Of a DNA stretch of 64,000 nucleotides, positions 43,797 to 52,562 are shown piece by piece (position 1 is the first letter of the stretch; every line of letters begins with the position of its first letter). The notes under the pieces are model-generated. The model ran no database searches and was not told where the DNA came from. It was given only the letters and a program-made list of their open reading frames with translations. The stretch spans positions 620,001-684,000 of the forward strand of contig NZ_JALNPR010000001.1 in NCBI RefSeq assembly GCF_023541015.1. Direction: 5' to 3'. A program made the position numbers and the translations under genes. The stretch is from Marivivens donghaensis. GTDB lineage: Bacteria > Pseudomonadota > Alphaproteobacteria > Rhodobacterales > Rhodobacteraceae.

Positions 43797-45038
43797 ATGA
43801 CGGAAACGACCCAAAAACAGGTGAAACGTCGTCGGGTGTTTTACATCCCCGGCTACGACCCGATTCATCCGCGCCGCTATCGTGAACTTTACCGCAAAGA
43901 AAGCGCCGATCAGGCCCGCGTGTCGGGCTATGAGATCGCGCTCAAACCCAAAACAACGGGTGGTGCCTATGGGTGGCACGTCACAGCGATGATCGACGGG
44001 CAGGGCGTGGACGCGGACGTCGATGTACTGGTCTGGTCAGACATCGTGCGCAATTCGATGTCGCAGAGCATTCCCGCGACCTACGGTCAATTGGTGCGCA
44101 CAGCGTGGGAATATATCGCGACGGGTGCGCTGTTTCGTTTGATGCGCCTTCGCAAGGGTCCCGTGATTGCTGCGCTTTATCCTGTCGGGATGCTCCTGTT
44201 GCAATTGGCGGTGGCTATCGGGATCGGCGCGTTATTGGGTAAGGCTGCCGCGTTCGGCGCTAGTTTGATCGGTTTGCCTGAGTGGATCGTGGGGCTGGTA
44301 GGTTTGGCCATCGGTGCGGTGAGCGTGGTCCAATGCCTCCAGTTCTTCAAATCCAAAGACGGGAAGCTCTTTGCGTATTACCTCATGCATGACTACGCCT
44401 ATTCGGCCCGTTGGAAAGGCGCGAACCCGCCGGAGTTAGAAACGCGGATGGCGGAGTTTGGGGACCAGATCGCGGCCGCGTTTGGCGATGGCTACGATGA
44501 AGTTCTTGTGGTTGGTCATTCCTCTGGCGCGCACCTCGCCGTGTCGATCCTCTCCGACTTGATCCGTGACGGGCGAGTGCCTGAACAAGGGGCGAAACTG
44601 TCGTTCCTCTCGCTTGGTCAAGTCGTCCCGATGGTGAGCTTCCTGCGAGATGCCTGGCGGTTGCGTTCTGATTTGGCCTATCTGTCGACGCGGGATGAAT
44701 TGACATGGGTGGATGTCACGGCACCGGGGGATGGTTGCGCATTCGCGCTCTGTGATCCTGTTGGGGTCACGGGCGTGGCGCCCGAGGGTCAGAAATGGCC
44801 GCTGGTGATATCGGCGGCCTTTACGCAGTCCTTGTCGGCGGAACGGTGGAGCGAACTGCGGTGGCGGTTCTTTCGGCTGCATTTCCAATATCTCTGCGCT
44901 TTTGATCGGCCCAAAGACTACGATTATTTCCAGATTACGGCGGGGCCGCTGACGCTCAGCGATCGATATGAGGGACGCCCGCCATCGCGGAGCCGCAAGG
45001 TCGCTGCCGCATCTCGTTACAGATCGGTGGCCCCATGA
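43797..45038 (+). CDS. Alpha/beta-hydrolase-like membrane-associated protein
   Basis: The 413-residue protein begins with RRVFYIPGYDPIHPRRYRELY, a hydrolase-type first strand and oxyanion region. In the middle are two hydrophobic segments (VGMLLLQLAVAIGIGALLG and IVGLVGLAIGAVSVVQ). Next is the nucleophile elbow DEVLVVGHSSGAHLAVSIL (Ser in GHSSG). The substrate is unknown; a lipid or ester hydrolase bound to the membrane is the best reading. Its stop overlaps the start of a cytochrome P450 (ATGA), so the two form a coupled pair. Confidence 0.7.
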   Translation: MTETTQKQVKRRRVFYIPGYDPIHPRRYRELYRKESADQARVSGYEIALKPKTTGGAYGWHVTAMIDGQGVDADVDVLVWSDIVRNSMSQSIPATYGQLVRTAWEYIATGALFRLMRLRKGPVIAALYPVGMLLLQLAVAIGIGALLGKAAAFGASLIGLPEWIVGLVGLAIGAVSVVQCLQFFKSKDGKLFAYYLMHDYAYSARWKGANPPELETRMAEFGDQIAAAFGDGYDEVLVVGHSSGAHLAVSILSDLIRDGRVPEQGAKLSFLSLGQVVPMVSFLRDAWRLRSDLAYLSTRDELTWVDVTAPGDGCAFALCDPVGVTGVAPEGQKWPLVISAAFTQSLSAERWSELRWRFFRLHFQYLCAFDRPKDYDYFQITAGPLTLSDRYEGRPPSRSRKVAAASRYRSVAP

Positions 45039-46387
45039 TCCCGCCCAAACCCAAGGCCCGTGCTGATAAGGTGTCGCTTTGGCGATATCTCAAACTCTTT
45101 CGCGAGGATATCCTGAGCGCGCAGCCCGCACGCCTCTATCGGGCGTGGATGGCAGAGTTTAAGACGCCGTTTTTCCGCAGCTACCTGTGCAATGATCCCG
45201 AATTGGTGCGTCAGGTTCTGAAAGAGCGGCCCGATGATTTCCCGAAAAGCGACCGGATTGGTGCGGGACTGCGACCGCTCCTTGGCAACTCGGTGTTTCT
45301 GACCAATGGCGAGACGTGGAAACGTCAGCGCCGCATCATTGATCCCGCATTTGAGGGCGGTCGTTTGCGCGACACCTATCCCGCGATGTGGGAGGCGGGC
45401 GAGGCCGCTGTCGCGCGCCTTTCGGCTCATGCCGATGGCACCCCGATTGAGATCGAGGCCGAGACGAGCCACGCTGCGGCCGATGTGATATTCCGCACGT
45501 TGTTTTCGATCCCGATAGAACATGCGACCGCCTCGGCTGTGTTTTCAGAGTTCAAAGCCCATCAACGCAGCCAACCGATCCTGAACCTCGCGGCGTTTAT
45601 CCGTGGGCCAAAATGGATGCCGCGGTTCTTTAGCGCGGAAACCAAACGCACGGCAGGCGTCATTCGAAAGCTCATCGGTGATCTGACCACAGAACGTTTG
45701 GCTGCGATTGAGGCAGGCACCGCGCCAGATGATTTGGCGACCAAGATCATGACCACCACTGACCCCGAAACGGGAGATCAGTTCGATGTGGACGAGATGA
45801 TCGATCAGGTCGCGATCTTTTTCCTCGCGGGGCATGAGACGAGTGCCTCTGCCTTGGCGTGGACATTATATCTGATGGCCACCAATCCAGAGTGGCAAGC
45901 GCGTGTGGCAGTGGAAGCCGGCGAGCTAAGTTCCGATTTCAGCTCTGTCTCACGTCTGAAACTGTCGCGGGATGTGTTCCGCGAGGCGCTACGCCTCTAT
46001 CCACCTGTGCCGATGATGGTGCGCGAAACCACCTGTCCCGAAACCTTCCGTGGTCGCGATGTGAAAACGGGTTCGCAGATCGTTTTGTCGCCGTGGCACC
46101 TCCATCGGCATGAACGGATCTGGGAACGGCCTGACGAATTTGATCCGACGCGGTGGGGCACTGAGAATGGCAAACAGTGCCAGCGCGACTCTTACATCCC
46201 GTTTTCCGCAGGGAGTCGCGTTTGCACGGGCGCGGGCTTTGCCATGGTAGAAGGGCCGATGTTGTTATCGTTGATTCTGCGGAATTTCATCATAGAGCCA
46301 GATGAGAATCGTGAACCCGTTCCAGTTGTGCACCTTACGGTTCGGTCATCTCAGGGCATATGGTTGCGTCTGCGAAAACGTGGTTAG
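45035..46387 (+). CDS. Cytochrome P450 monooxygenase
   Basis: The protein has 450 residues and no membrane anchor. The I-helix is AIFFLAGHETSASALAW, the K-helix ExxR is FREALRLYPPVPMMVRET, the PERF-like segment is RPDEFDPTRW, and the heme loop is FSAGSRVCTGAGFA with the Cys ligand. The long-chain fatty-acid/alkane or terpene oxidising CYP groups have similar layout. No ferredoxin or reductase gene is adjacent. Co-translation with the upstream GHSSG hydrolase suggests that one prepares the substrate for the other. Confidence 0.92.
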   Translation: MIPPKPKARADKVSLWRYLKLFREDILSAQPARLYRAWMAEFKTPFFRSYLCNDPELVRQVLKERPDDFPKSDRIGAGLRPLLGNSVFLTNGETWKRQRRIIDPAFEGGRLRDTYPAMWEAGEAAVARLSAHADGTPIEIEAETSHAAADVIFRTLFSIPIEHATASAVFSEFKAHQRSQPILNLAAFIRGPKWMPRFFSAETKRTAGVIRKLIGDLTTERLAAIEAGTAPDDLATKIMTTTDPETGDQFDVDEMIDQVAIFFLAGHETSASALAWTLYLMATNPEWQARVAVEAGELSSDFSSVSRLKLSRDVFREALRLYPPVPMMVRETTCPETFRGRDVKTGSQIVLSPWHLHRHERIWERPDEFDPTRWGTENGKQCQRDSYIPFSAGSRVCTGAGFAMVEGPMLLSLILRNFIIEPDENREPVPVVHLTVRSSQGIWLRLRKRG

Positions 46388-46548
46388 AGTATCGCATTAT
46401 CCGAAAGGCTAATATAAATTTCTGAAATTTTATGTATTTTTGTCAGTAAGTTAATTCGTAAATAACCCTGTGGTTTAGTGGCTATTTGCACTTACAGCTA
46501 GCTGGTCAGATTTAAATATATACTAAAGGTCATCGGGGGCTAAGCCGA

Positions 46549-46785
46549 ATGGGTGTCGGTATGGCTATGATTGACTTTTCTACTACTGACGGTGGGCTCC
46601 GTCAGTCTTTGGATCGGGTAAAGGGATTGATGCTGCGGGGACGTTTTTCGCATTCGGTCCGTCAAACTCCGCAAGAGGTGCTGCGCGAACGCAAACGTGC
46701 ACCCTATGCGCAAATCCTCGAATCCGAGCTTCGTGAGTTGCAGGATCTCGCGCGGGTGCGTGCGTCGCTCTACGCGTCGGACTGA
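46549..46785 (+). CDS. Small basic protein of unknown function
   Basis: The 78-residue protein is probably helical and rich in Arg (LRQSLDRVKGLMLRGRFSHS, LRERKRAPYAQILESELREL). A very AT-rich stretch of 161 bases (46388-46548) precedes it and probably holds its promoter. It ends 16 bases inside the convergent RHH gene. I do not recognise the family; ATG 46561 is an alternative start. Coding status is moderately supported by codon use similar to its neighbours. Confidence 0.5.
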   Translation: MGVGMAMIDFSTTDGGLRQSLDRVKGLMLRGRFSHSVRQTPQEVLRERKRAPYAQILESELRELQDLARVRASLYASD

Positions 46786-46988
46786 AGGCGTTTCAGGATC
46801 CAAACGCGGATTGCGGACGCGAGGCCAACGTCGCCACGGGCCTCGTCGATTTCAACGGCAAGTTCGTTGATCGCCTTACCGTCCTCTTTGGCAGCTTTTG
46901 TGAAGGCTGCCCAAAACTCAGGTTCGAGAGACACCGATGTGCGGTGTCCCTGAAGTGTCAGAGAATGTTTTTCGGGCCGTGTGGTCAT
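46770..46988 (-). CDS. Ribbon-helix-helix domain protein
   Basis: The 72-residue protein has the RHH_4-type pattern KHSLTLQGHRTSVSLEPEFW and KAINELAVEID, ending in VWILKRLQ. Such proteins are small DNA-binding regulators, often autoregulated. The start overlaps the DUF4169 stop (ATGA). Order on the minus strand is sspB-fumC-DUF4169-RHH, an arrangement I recall from other Rhodobacteraceae. Confidence 0.85.
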   Translation of the reverse strand: MTTRPEKHSLTLQGHRTSVSLEPEFWAAFTKAAKEDGKAINELAVEIDEARGDVGLASAIRVWILKRLQSDA

Positions 46989-47164
46989 TCGTCCTCGAAC
47001 TTCTGCTGATCGAGCCGCTGGCGCGCTTTCTCTTCCCGCGCTGCTGTTAACAAACGCTCCGCTTTGGTGCGGCCAAATTTAACAGCATTCGCATCAGCCT
47101 GCGCTTTTTCTTCTGCGCGTGACTTTTGTTTGCGGGCTTTGTTTAGGTTGATGATGTCACTCAT
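46985..47164 (-). CDS. DUF4169 small protein (59 aa)
   Basis: A short frame from ATG 47164 reads MSDIINLNKARKQKSRAEEK, continues NAVKFGRTKAERLLTAAREE and ends QKFEDE with a TGA at 46987-46985. The N-terminal INLxKARK and the FGRTKAER motif are those of DUF4169. The protein is a highly charged helix with no known role. Its stop overlaps the RHH start, so the two are coupled. Confidence 0.88.
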   Translation of the reverse strand: MSDIINLNKARKQKSRAEEKAQADANAVKFGRTKAERLLTAAREEKARQRLDQQKFEDE

Positions 47165-47234
47165 CTTGCGACTCCGTCAGTTGGAGGTTCGGAGTATCGC
47201 AAAGCGTGTATCCCTGCCAAGAGGGAAAGAAAAA

Positions 47235-47254
47235 GGCCGCCCCGAAGGGCGGCC
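47235..47254 (-). terminator. Terminator of fumC
   Basis: GGCCGCCC (47235-47242), CGAA, GGGCGGCC (47247-47254). On the minus strand it is followed by TTTTTCTTTCC and lies 8 bases after the fumC stop. Confidence 0.88.
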
Positions 47255-47261
47255 CGTTTGA

Positions 47262-48656
47262 TTAGCCTTTCGGGCCGATCATGTCTTCTGGACGCACAAT
47301 CCGATCGAACGTCTCTGCATCAACAAAGCCGAGCGCGATAGCTTCTTCTTTGAGGGTGGTGCCGTTCTTGTGTGCGGTCTTAGCAACCTTGGTTGCGTTG
47401 TCGTAACCGATGGTCGGAGCCAGCGCCGTGACGAGCATCAGCGACTCTTTCATCAGTTTGTCGATGCGTGCGACGTTTGCCTGCGTGCCAACAACCATGT
47501 TGTCGGTGAAGGCCGAAGCCGCATCACCGAGCAGCTGCATGGACTGCAGAACGTTGTAGGACATCATCGGGTTGTAGACGTTGAGTTCGAAATGACCTTG
47601 CGAACCCGCGAAACCAATCGCCGCGTCGTTGCCCATGACGTGTGCGCAAACCATGGTCAGTGCTTCGGCTTGGGTTGGGTTCACTTTACCCGGCATGATC
47701 GACGAACCAGGTTCGTTTTCAGGCAGGATCAGCTCGCCCAGACCCGAACGTGGGCCAGAGCCCAATAGACGCATGTCGTTTGCGATCTTGAAGAGCGAAC
47801 CAGCAACGGTTTTCAAAGCGCCAGAGAACATGACCATCGCGTCGTGTGCTGCCAATGCTTCGAACTTGTTCGGCGCGGTGACGAAGGGCAGGCCAGTGAT
47901 ATTCGCGATTTCTGCAGCGACCTTTTCGGCAAAGCCAACGCGGGTGTTCAGCCCAGTGCCCACAGCGGTGCCGCCCTGTGCCAGTTCGTAAATGTCCGGC
48001 AGGCACATCTCAACGCGTTTGATGCCTTGGGCAACCTGATGCGCGTAGCCACCAAATTCCTGACCGAGGGTCAGCGGGGTCGCATCCTGAGTGTGGGTAC
48101 GGCCAATTTTGATGATGTCTTTGAATTCTTCCGACTTTGCAGCCAGAGCAGCGTGCAGCTTACGCAGGCCCGGAAGCAGAACGTCGCGTGTGTGCATGCC
48201 GATTGCGACGTGCATTGCGGTCGGGAAGGTGTCGTTCGACGACTGACCCATGTTGCAGTGGTCGTTCGGGTGAACGGGCGATTTCGATGCCAGCTGACCG
48301 CCGAGGATTTCAATAGCGCGGTTCGAGATCACTTCGTTCGCGTTCATGTTCGACTGTGTGCCAGAGCCAGTCTGCCAAACAACGAGCGGGAAGTTGTCGT
48401 CGAATTTTCCTTCGATGACTTCGGTCGCGGCTTCTTGGATCGCTTTGGACAGGGTTGCGTCCAGATCGCCAAAGCCTTCGTTGACGATTGCCGCAGCTTT
48501 TTTGATCACGCCGAGTGCGCGGATCACCGGCACGGGCTGACGTTCCCAACCAATTGGGAAGTTCATGATCGAACGCTGGGTCTGTGCGCCCCAGTATTTG
48601 TCTGCGGGGACTTCAAGCGGGCCGAAGCTGTCGGTTTCGGTGCGGGTTGCGGTCAT
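47262..48656 (-). CDS. fumC: Fumarate hydratase class II
   Basis: The protein has 464 residues from ATG 48656, chosen because GGGAGAG lies 6 bases upstream; the frame runs to 48704. It converts fumarate to malate in the TCA cycle. Signatures are [38 protein letters not shown], and the mobile SS loop [17 protein letters not shown] with the catalytic Ser. It is iron-free and oxygen stable. Its own terminator separates it from the DUF4169 gene. Confidence 0.97.
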   Translation of the reverse strand: MTATRTETDSFGPLEVPADKYWGAQTQRSIMNFPIGWERQPVPVIRALGVIKKAAAIVNEGFGDLDATLSKAIQEAATEVIEGKFDDNFPLVVWQTGSGTQSNMNANEVISNRAIEILGGQLASKSPVHPNDHCNMGQSSNDTFPTAMHVAIGMHTRDVLLPGLRKLHAALAAKSEEFKDIIKIGRTHTQDATPLTLGQEFGGYAHQVAQGIKRVEMCLPDIYELAQGGTAVGTGLNTRVGFAEKVAAEIANITGLPFVTAPNKFEALAAHDAMVMFSGALKTVAGSLFKIANDMRLLGSGPRSGLGELILPENEPGSSIMPGKVNPTQAEALTMVCAHVMGNDAAIGFAGSQGHFELNVYNPMMSYNVLQSMQLLGDAASAFTDNMVVGTQANVARIDKLMKESLMLVTALAPTIGYDNATKVAKTAHKNGTTLKEEAIALGFVDAETFDRIVRPEDMIGPKG

Positions 48657-48774
48657 CTGGACTCTCCCTGTTACGACTTGGGGCTTGTCATACCCCATGC
48701 GCACAGGAAATCAATGCAGTATACCGATGCATACCGCGATGTTATCGCTATCAAGGGTAACGAATTGCCGCAGC

Positions 48775-49245
48775 TTACTTGCGGAATTGGTCCAGACTGA
48801 CGACTTCGGCCTCTTTGCGGGGCTTCGGCTCTTCTTCGGCCATTTCGACCATCGGCGCTTCGTCGTCGTCATCCTCGTCGTCGAAATCGTCTTCTTGGGT
48901 TTCAAACCGAAGCCCGAATTCAACGGATGGGTCCACAAAGGTGCGGATCGCATCGTAGGGGATGTAGATGGGTTCTGGATTATCACCAAAGTTCAGCGTG
49001 ACGCTGAACCCTTCGTCGGTGACGGTCAGGGCGTCAAACCAATGTTCCAACACGATAGTCATTTCGCCCGGATACCGATCCGACAGCCAATCGGCCAGTT
49101 CGACATCGGGGTGCATCGTGTCAAAGGTGATAAAGAAGTGGTGCTGTCCGGGCAGACCTTCGTCCGCGACGCGGGCCAATACTTTTTGAATGAGGCCACG
49201 CATAGCCTCGTGCATAAGATTGCCGTAGTCGATCTTCTGGCTCAC
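48775..49245 (-). CDS. sspB: SspB-type ClpXP protease adaptor
   Basis: The 156-residue protein has the substrate-binding domain of alphaproteobacterial SspB (about 1-110, HFFITFDTMHPDVELADWL and MTIVLEHWFDALTV). An acidic linker follows, and the C-terminal tail VVSLDQFRK is the ClpX-binding motif. SspB delivers ssrA-tagged proteins to ClpXP. The tmRNA gene that makes those tags is 1.8 kb away in this window. Confidence 0.93.
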   Translation of the reverse strand: MSQKIDYGNLMHEAMRGLIQKVLARVADEGLPGQHHFFITFDTMHPDVELADWLSDRYPGEMTIVLEHWFDALTVTDEGFSVTLNFGDNPEPIYIPYDAIRTFVDPSVEFGLRFETQEDDFDDEDDDDEAPMVEMAEEEPKPRKEAEVVSLDQFRK

Positions 49246-49309
49246 GGTCGTTCCTTTCGCCCTGTTACCCCCAACATACGGGATTCGGAGCGGGATAAAA
49301 GAGGGATAG

Positions 49310-50581
49310 TCACGTTGCCGCTATGACAAATTGCACTAGCCAACTAGCGCCGCCCGTGAGGCCAAGCACCATTGGCAAACCGTAGGATTTGCGAAGCAGC
49401 AAAAATCCCGCAAAGAGCGCAAGGCCTAGGGCATTTGGGTCGAGTGATGCAGCCTTGGGCAGGATGAAATGGGCTGGGCCAAAGGTGATGGTTTGCGCCG
49501 AGCCAAAGAATAAATGCAGCGCGAACCAGACGGACAAGTTGGTAATAACGCCGACAACAGAGGCTGTTACGCCAGCGAGCGCCGCAGACAATCGAGGGCG
49601 CGAGGCGAGCCAGTCGATGAGCGGTGCCCCAGCAAAAATCCATATGAAGCAGGGTACAAACGTAACCCAGAGCGCCATTAACCCTGCCGCGACACCCGAT
49701 AGCCCCGCGTTGGTGCCAGCAACGATGGCCACGAACTCGGTCACAAGGATCAGTGGGCCGGGTGTGGTTTCAGCAAGCCCCAAGGCATCCATCATTTGAT
49801 CAGTCGAAAGCCAACCGTAATTCGCGACGACATCTTGGGTCATATAGGCCAGAACGGCATAGGCCCCGCCAAAGGTGACAACGGCGAGTTTGGAAAAGAA
49901 CACGCCGATGTCGCGCAGCAGGCCGTCACCCACCAATAGGATCGGAAGGCCCCAGAGGATGCCTCCGATCATGATGACCATGAGTGGAGTGCGCCAGTTG
50001 ACGGAGACCTTGGGTGCTGCGTCTGATGTTGTGCAGAACGCACCGCCAACCAAAGCGGCTACGGCGATCACGAACGGAAAGGGCAGGGCGAAGATGTAGA
50101 GGCAGACGAAAGCCCCCAAAGCCAATAGCCAATGCACCTTGAGTTTCAGTGCTTTCTTGGACAGACGAAGGATGGCTTGGATCACGATCACGACGATCGT
50201 GGCTTTGACGCCGAGAAACACCGCCTGAACCCAGTTCAACGCACCGAATTGGCCGTAGAGCAGCGCCAGCGCCATGATCACAATCGCACCCGGTAGGACA
50301 AAGAGCCCGCCGCCGATCAATCCACCGATGATGCCGCGTTGTTTCCAGCCTGCATAAGTGGCGAGCTGCATTGCTTCGGGACCAGGGAGGAGCATGCAAA
50401 AGGACAAGGCGCGGAGGAATTCTGTTTCCGACAGCCAAGGGCGTTCTTCGACCAGTTCACGGTGCATTAGGGCGATCTGCGCCGCGGGGCCACCAAAGGA
50501 CAAAAGGCCAATGCGGCCAAAGATGCGGATAAGGTCAGAGAGCTGGGTCATGGGCGCAATTGGCCATTGTTTTATGCCCAT
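49310..50581 (-). CDS. chrA: Chromate transporter ChrA (two-domain form)
   Basis: The 423-residue protein has two homologous CHR halves with about ten membrane helices. Signatures are GLLSFGGPAAQIALMHRELV, FCMLLPGPEAMQLATYAGW in the first half and FGGAYAVLAYMTQDV, GLAETTPGPLILVTEFV in the second. It exports chromate by proton exchange. The start may be ATG 50551 (MTQLSDLIRIFG). No chrB regulator is adjacent. Confidence 0.93.
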   Translation of the reverse strand: MGIKQWPIAPMTQLSDLIRIFGRIGLLSFGGPAAQIALMHRELVEERPWLSETEFLRALSFCMLLPGPEAMQLATYAGWKQRGIIGGLIGGGLFVLPGAIVIMALALLYGQFGALNWVQAVFLGVKATIVVIVIQAILRLSKKALKLKVHWLLALGAFVCLYIFALPFPFVIAVAALVGGAFCTTSDAAPKVSVNWRTPLMVIMIGGILWGLPILLVGDGLLRDIGVFFSKLAVVTFGGAYAVLAYMTQDVVANYGWLSTDQMMDALGLAETTPGPLILVTEFVAIVAGTNAGLSGVAAGLMALWVTFVPCFIWIFAGAPLIDWLASRPRLSAALAGVTASVVGVITNLSVWFALHLFFGSAQTITFGPAHFILPKAASLDPNALGLALFAGFLLLRKSYGLPMVLGLTGGASWLVQFVIAAT

Positions 50582-50690
50582 TGCAATTCATTCCAACGGC
50601 TGTCTCTAAATCTTCATCCACTACAACTTTTCGTTTCAATGTCGTTATTTATAGGTATCCTGAGAAGAGACTATCATAAGGGGTCACGGG

Positions 50691-51074
50691 ATGGAAAAAC
50701 TGTTAGGGGCCGTTGCGATCCTCGTGTTGTCTGTTTTGGGCTACATGGGCGCTAAATCATTAGGTCTCTTTGGTAATCCCGACCGACAGGCAGTTGAGTT
50801 GCAATTGGCGCTTATTGATCAGGCAAAGCAGCTTGAGGCCGAAGGATATTTGCCGTGGGACTCCACCGATATTGTGGCGTCGACACGTGTGACGGGTATG
50901 AAGCTGTCCGTTGAAATTACGCATATCGCCCCATCAGACAGCATGGTGCAGGCAACGGTCTGCAATTACCGCCGTATGCGTTTGTTGATCCAAAGCGGCG
51001 CGACCATCGAGTTTATCTGGAAGCTAGAGCCGAACGGCACTGTCATGGCGGTTTCAACGGTCAATAAATGCTAG
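50691..51074 (+). CDS. Membrane-anchored hypothetical protein
   Basis: The 127-residue protein has one N-terminal hydrophobic segment (LGAVAILVLSVLGYMGAKSLG), which may be an anchor or a signal. A small periplasmic domain follows, with two Cys (ATVCNYRRM and the final KC) that may form a disulfide. AAGGGG precedes the start. I do not recognise the family. It converges on the tmRNA gene. Confidence 0.6.
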   Translation: MEKLLGAVAILVLSVLGYMGAKSLGLFGNPDRQAVELQLALIDQAKQLEAEGYLPWDSTDIVASTRVTGMKLSVEITHIAPSDSMVQATVCNYRRMRLLIQSGATIEFIWKLEPNGTVMAVSTVNKC

Positions 51075-51079
51075 GGATG

Positions 51080-51396
51080 AAGTGGAGGTTTCTGTTGCCA
51101 GGTACCTCCGAACCCCGCCTGAGGCTGCTAGGCGTCAGGACTTAATTTCGGCGACCCGAACTGCTTACGCAGCCAGAGCCATTGCCGGAGCACGATTGTC
51201 ATTTGCAATTGTACAGTTTGAACCGATAACGGTGGTATCTCACCGAGACAAAGCATAACCCCTTTAGACGTTCGTCGATCCTATTTCGACCCCATGATCC
51301 CCAAATGAAGGATGTTTGGTGGAGTCGCCGGGTACCGCCCCCGGGTCCGATCCGCTTATTACGAGCGCGTTTATGTCCATAGTCCCCGAAGAGACA
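51080..51396 (-). ncRNA. ssrA: tmRNA, circularly permuted two-piece form; tag ANDNRAPAMALAA
   Basis: On the minus strand the acceptor piece comes first and ends CGACTCCACCA (3' end about 51317). It carries a T-arm-like hairpin CCGGG-GGCGGTA-CCCGG. After a short spacer (51294-51316) the coding piece begins GGGGTCG (51293-51287). This pairs with CGACTCC of the acceptor piece in a 7-bp acceptor stem with one G-U. The tag frame (51206-51165) translates to ANDNRAPAMALAA and stops at TAA. The order and the two-piece design are those of alphaproteobacterial tmRNA, which rescues stalled ribosomes. Outer limits are approximate. A hairpin GGAGGT/ACCTCC lies near the 3' end. Confidence 0.93.
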
Positions 51397-51401
51397 TCTT
51401 G

Positions 51402-51430
51402 AATATAGGCGCGACCTTTGGCGAACTCAA
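51402..51430 (-). promoter_or_regulatory. Sigma-70 promoter of ssrA
   Basis: On the minus strand TTGAGT (51430-51425) and TATATT (51407-51402) are 17 bases apart. Transcription should start near 51396, just before the acceptor piece. Confidence 0.7.
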
Positions 51431-51522
51431 GTGGCTTCGCGCAAAAGGTCAGGATGAACGGGTTGCGTTTGACGGCGCGGCGCGTGCCGCTATCCTCAAG
51501 TGATACACATGAGGGAGAGAGC

Positions 51523-52512
51523 ATGTTCAAGGCATTGATCGTCGACAAGGATGAAGCGGGTACTACCAGTGCATCGGTTCAGGATATCAGCACCGACCGT
51601 TTGCCAGAAGGCAATGTGACGGTCGCGGTGGAGTATTCGAGTGTGAACTACAAAGATGGGCTGTGCCTTGGGTCAGGGGGCGGTCTTGTTCGGAATTATC
51701 CGCATGTGCCCGGTATCGATTACGCTGGCACGGTCGAAGCTTCTGAAGATCCGCGCTATGCGGTGGGCGATAAGGTCGTTCTGACGGGCTGGCGCGTGGG
51801 CGAGGTACATTGGGGTGGTTATGCGCAAAAGGCGCGGGTCAATGGCGATTGGCTAGTGCCGCTGCCTGAGGGGTTAAGCACCCGACAGTCGATGGCGGTT
51901 GGGACCGCAGGGTTTACCGCAATGCTTGCCATCATGGCGCTTGAGGATCACGGTCTAACCCCTCAAAAAGGCGAAGTTTTGGTCACGGGCGCTGCGGGTG
52001 GCGTCGGGTCTGTTGCGACGGCGATTTTGGCGCATTTAGGGTATCAAGTGGCTGCCGTGACGGGGCGTCCAGAGACCGAAGGATACCTGCGCGAACTCGG
52101 TGCGACCCGTATCGTCGCCCGCGAAGACATCGCTGAAACGGTCAAGCGTCCGCTTGAGGCGGAAACGTGGGCTGGCTGCGTTGACGCTGTTGGTGGCGCG
52201 ATGTTGGCCCGTGTGTTGGGGCAAATGAAATATGGTGCAAGCGTTGCGGCGGTTGGTCTGGCAGGTGGTGCCGCCTTGCCCGCGACCGTTGTTCCGTTCT
52301 TGCTGCGGGGGGTGAACCTCTTGGGCATCGACAGCGTGATGCAACCTTACGAAAACCGCGTTCGAGCATGGCAGAGGATCGCAACTGATCTGCCGATGGA
52401 CAAGCTTGAAGCGATGGTTCAGCCCGCAACCCTGACTGATCTCCCGAAATTGGGGGGCGATATCCTAAAGGGGCAAGTCAAAGGGCGTGTTGTCGTTGAT
52501 GTAAACGCTTGA
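51523..52512 (+). CDS. acuI: Acrylyl-CoA reductase AcuI (zinc-free MDR family)
   Basis: The protein has 329 residues from ATG 51523 with GAGGGAGAG upstream; the longer open frame overlaps ssrA and is rejected. Family segments are VEYSSVNYKDGLCLGSGGGLVRNYPHVPGIDYAGTV (in parts), GWGVGE-like GWRVGEVHWGGYAQ, and NADPH-binding LVTGAAGGVGSVA. It reduces acryloyl-CoA to propionyl-CoA, detoxifying acrylate made from DMSP cleavage and serving the 3-hydroxypropionate route. It stands apart from the DMSP-like cluster at 3.4-7.7 kb. Confidence 0.9.
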   Translation: MFKALIVDKDEAGTTSASVQDISTDRLPEGNVTVAVEYSSVNYKDGLCLGSGGGLVRNYPHVPGIDYAGTVEASEDPRYAVGDKVVLTGWRVGEVHWGGYAQKARVNGDWLVPLPEGLSTRQSMAVGTAGFTAMLAIMALEDHGLTPQKGEVLVTGAAGGVGSVATAILAHLGYQVAAVTGRPETEGYLRELGATRIVAREDIAETVKRPLEAETWAGCVDAVGGAMLARVLGQMKYGASVAAVGLAGGAALPATVVPFLLRGVNLLGIDSVMQPYENRVRAWQRIATDLPMDKLEAMVQPATLTDLPKLGGDILKGQVKGRVVVDVNA

Positions 52513-52562
52513 CCTTTAATGACGGGCGCTAGTTTCGCTGCAATCGTTAAATAGGACTATGC

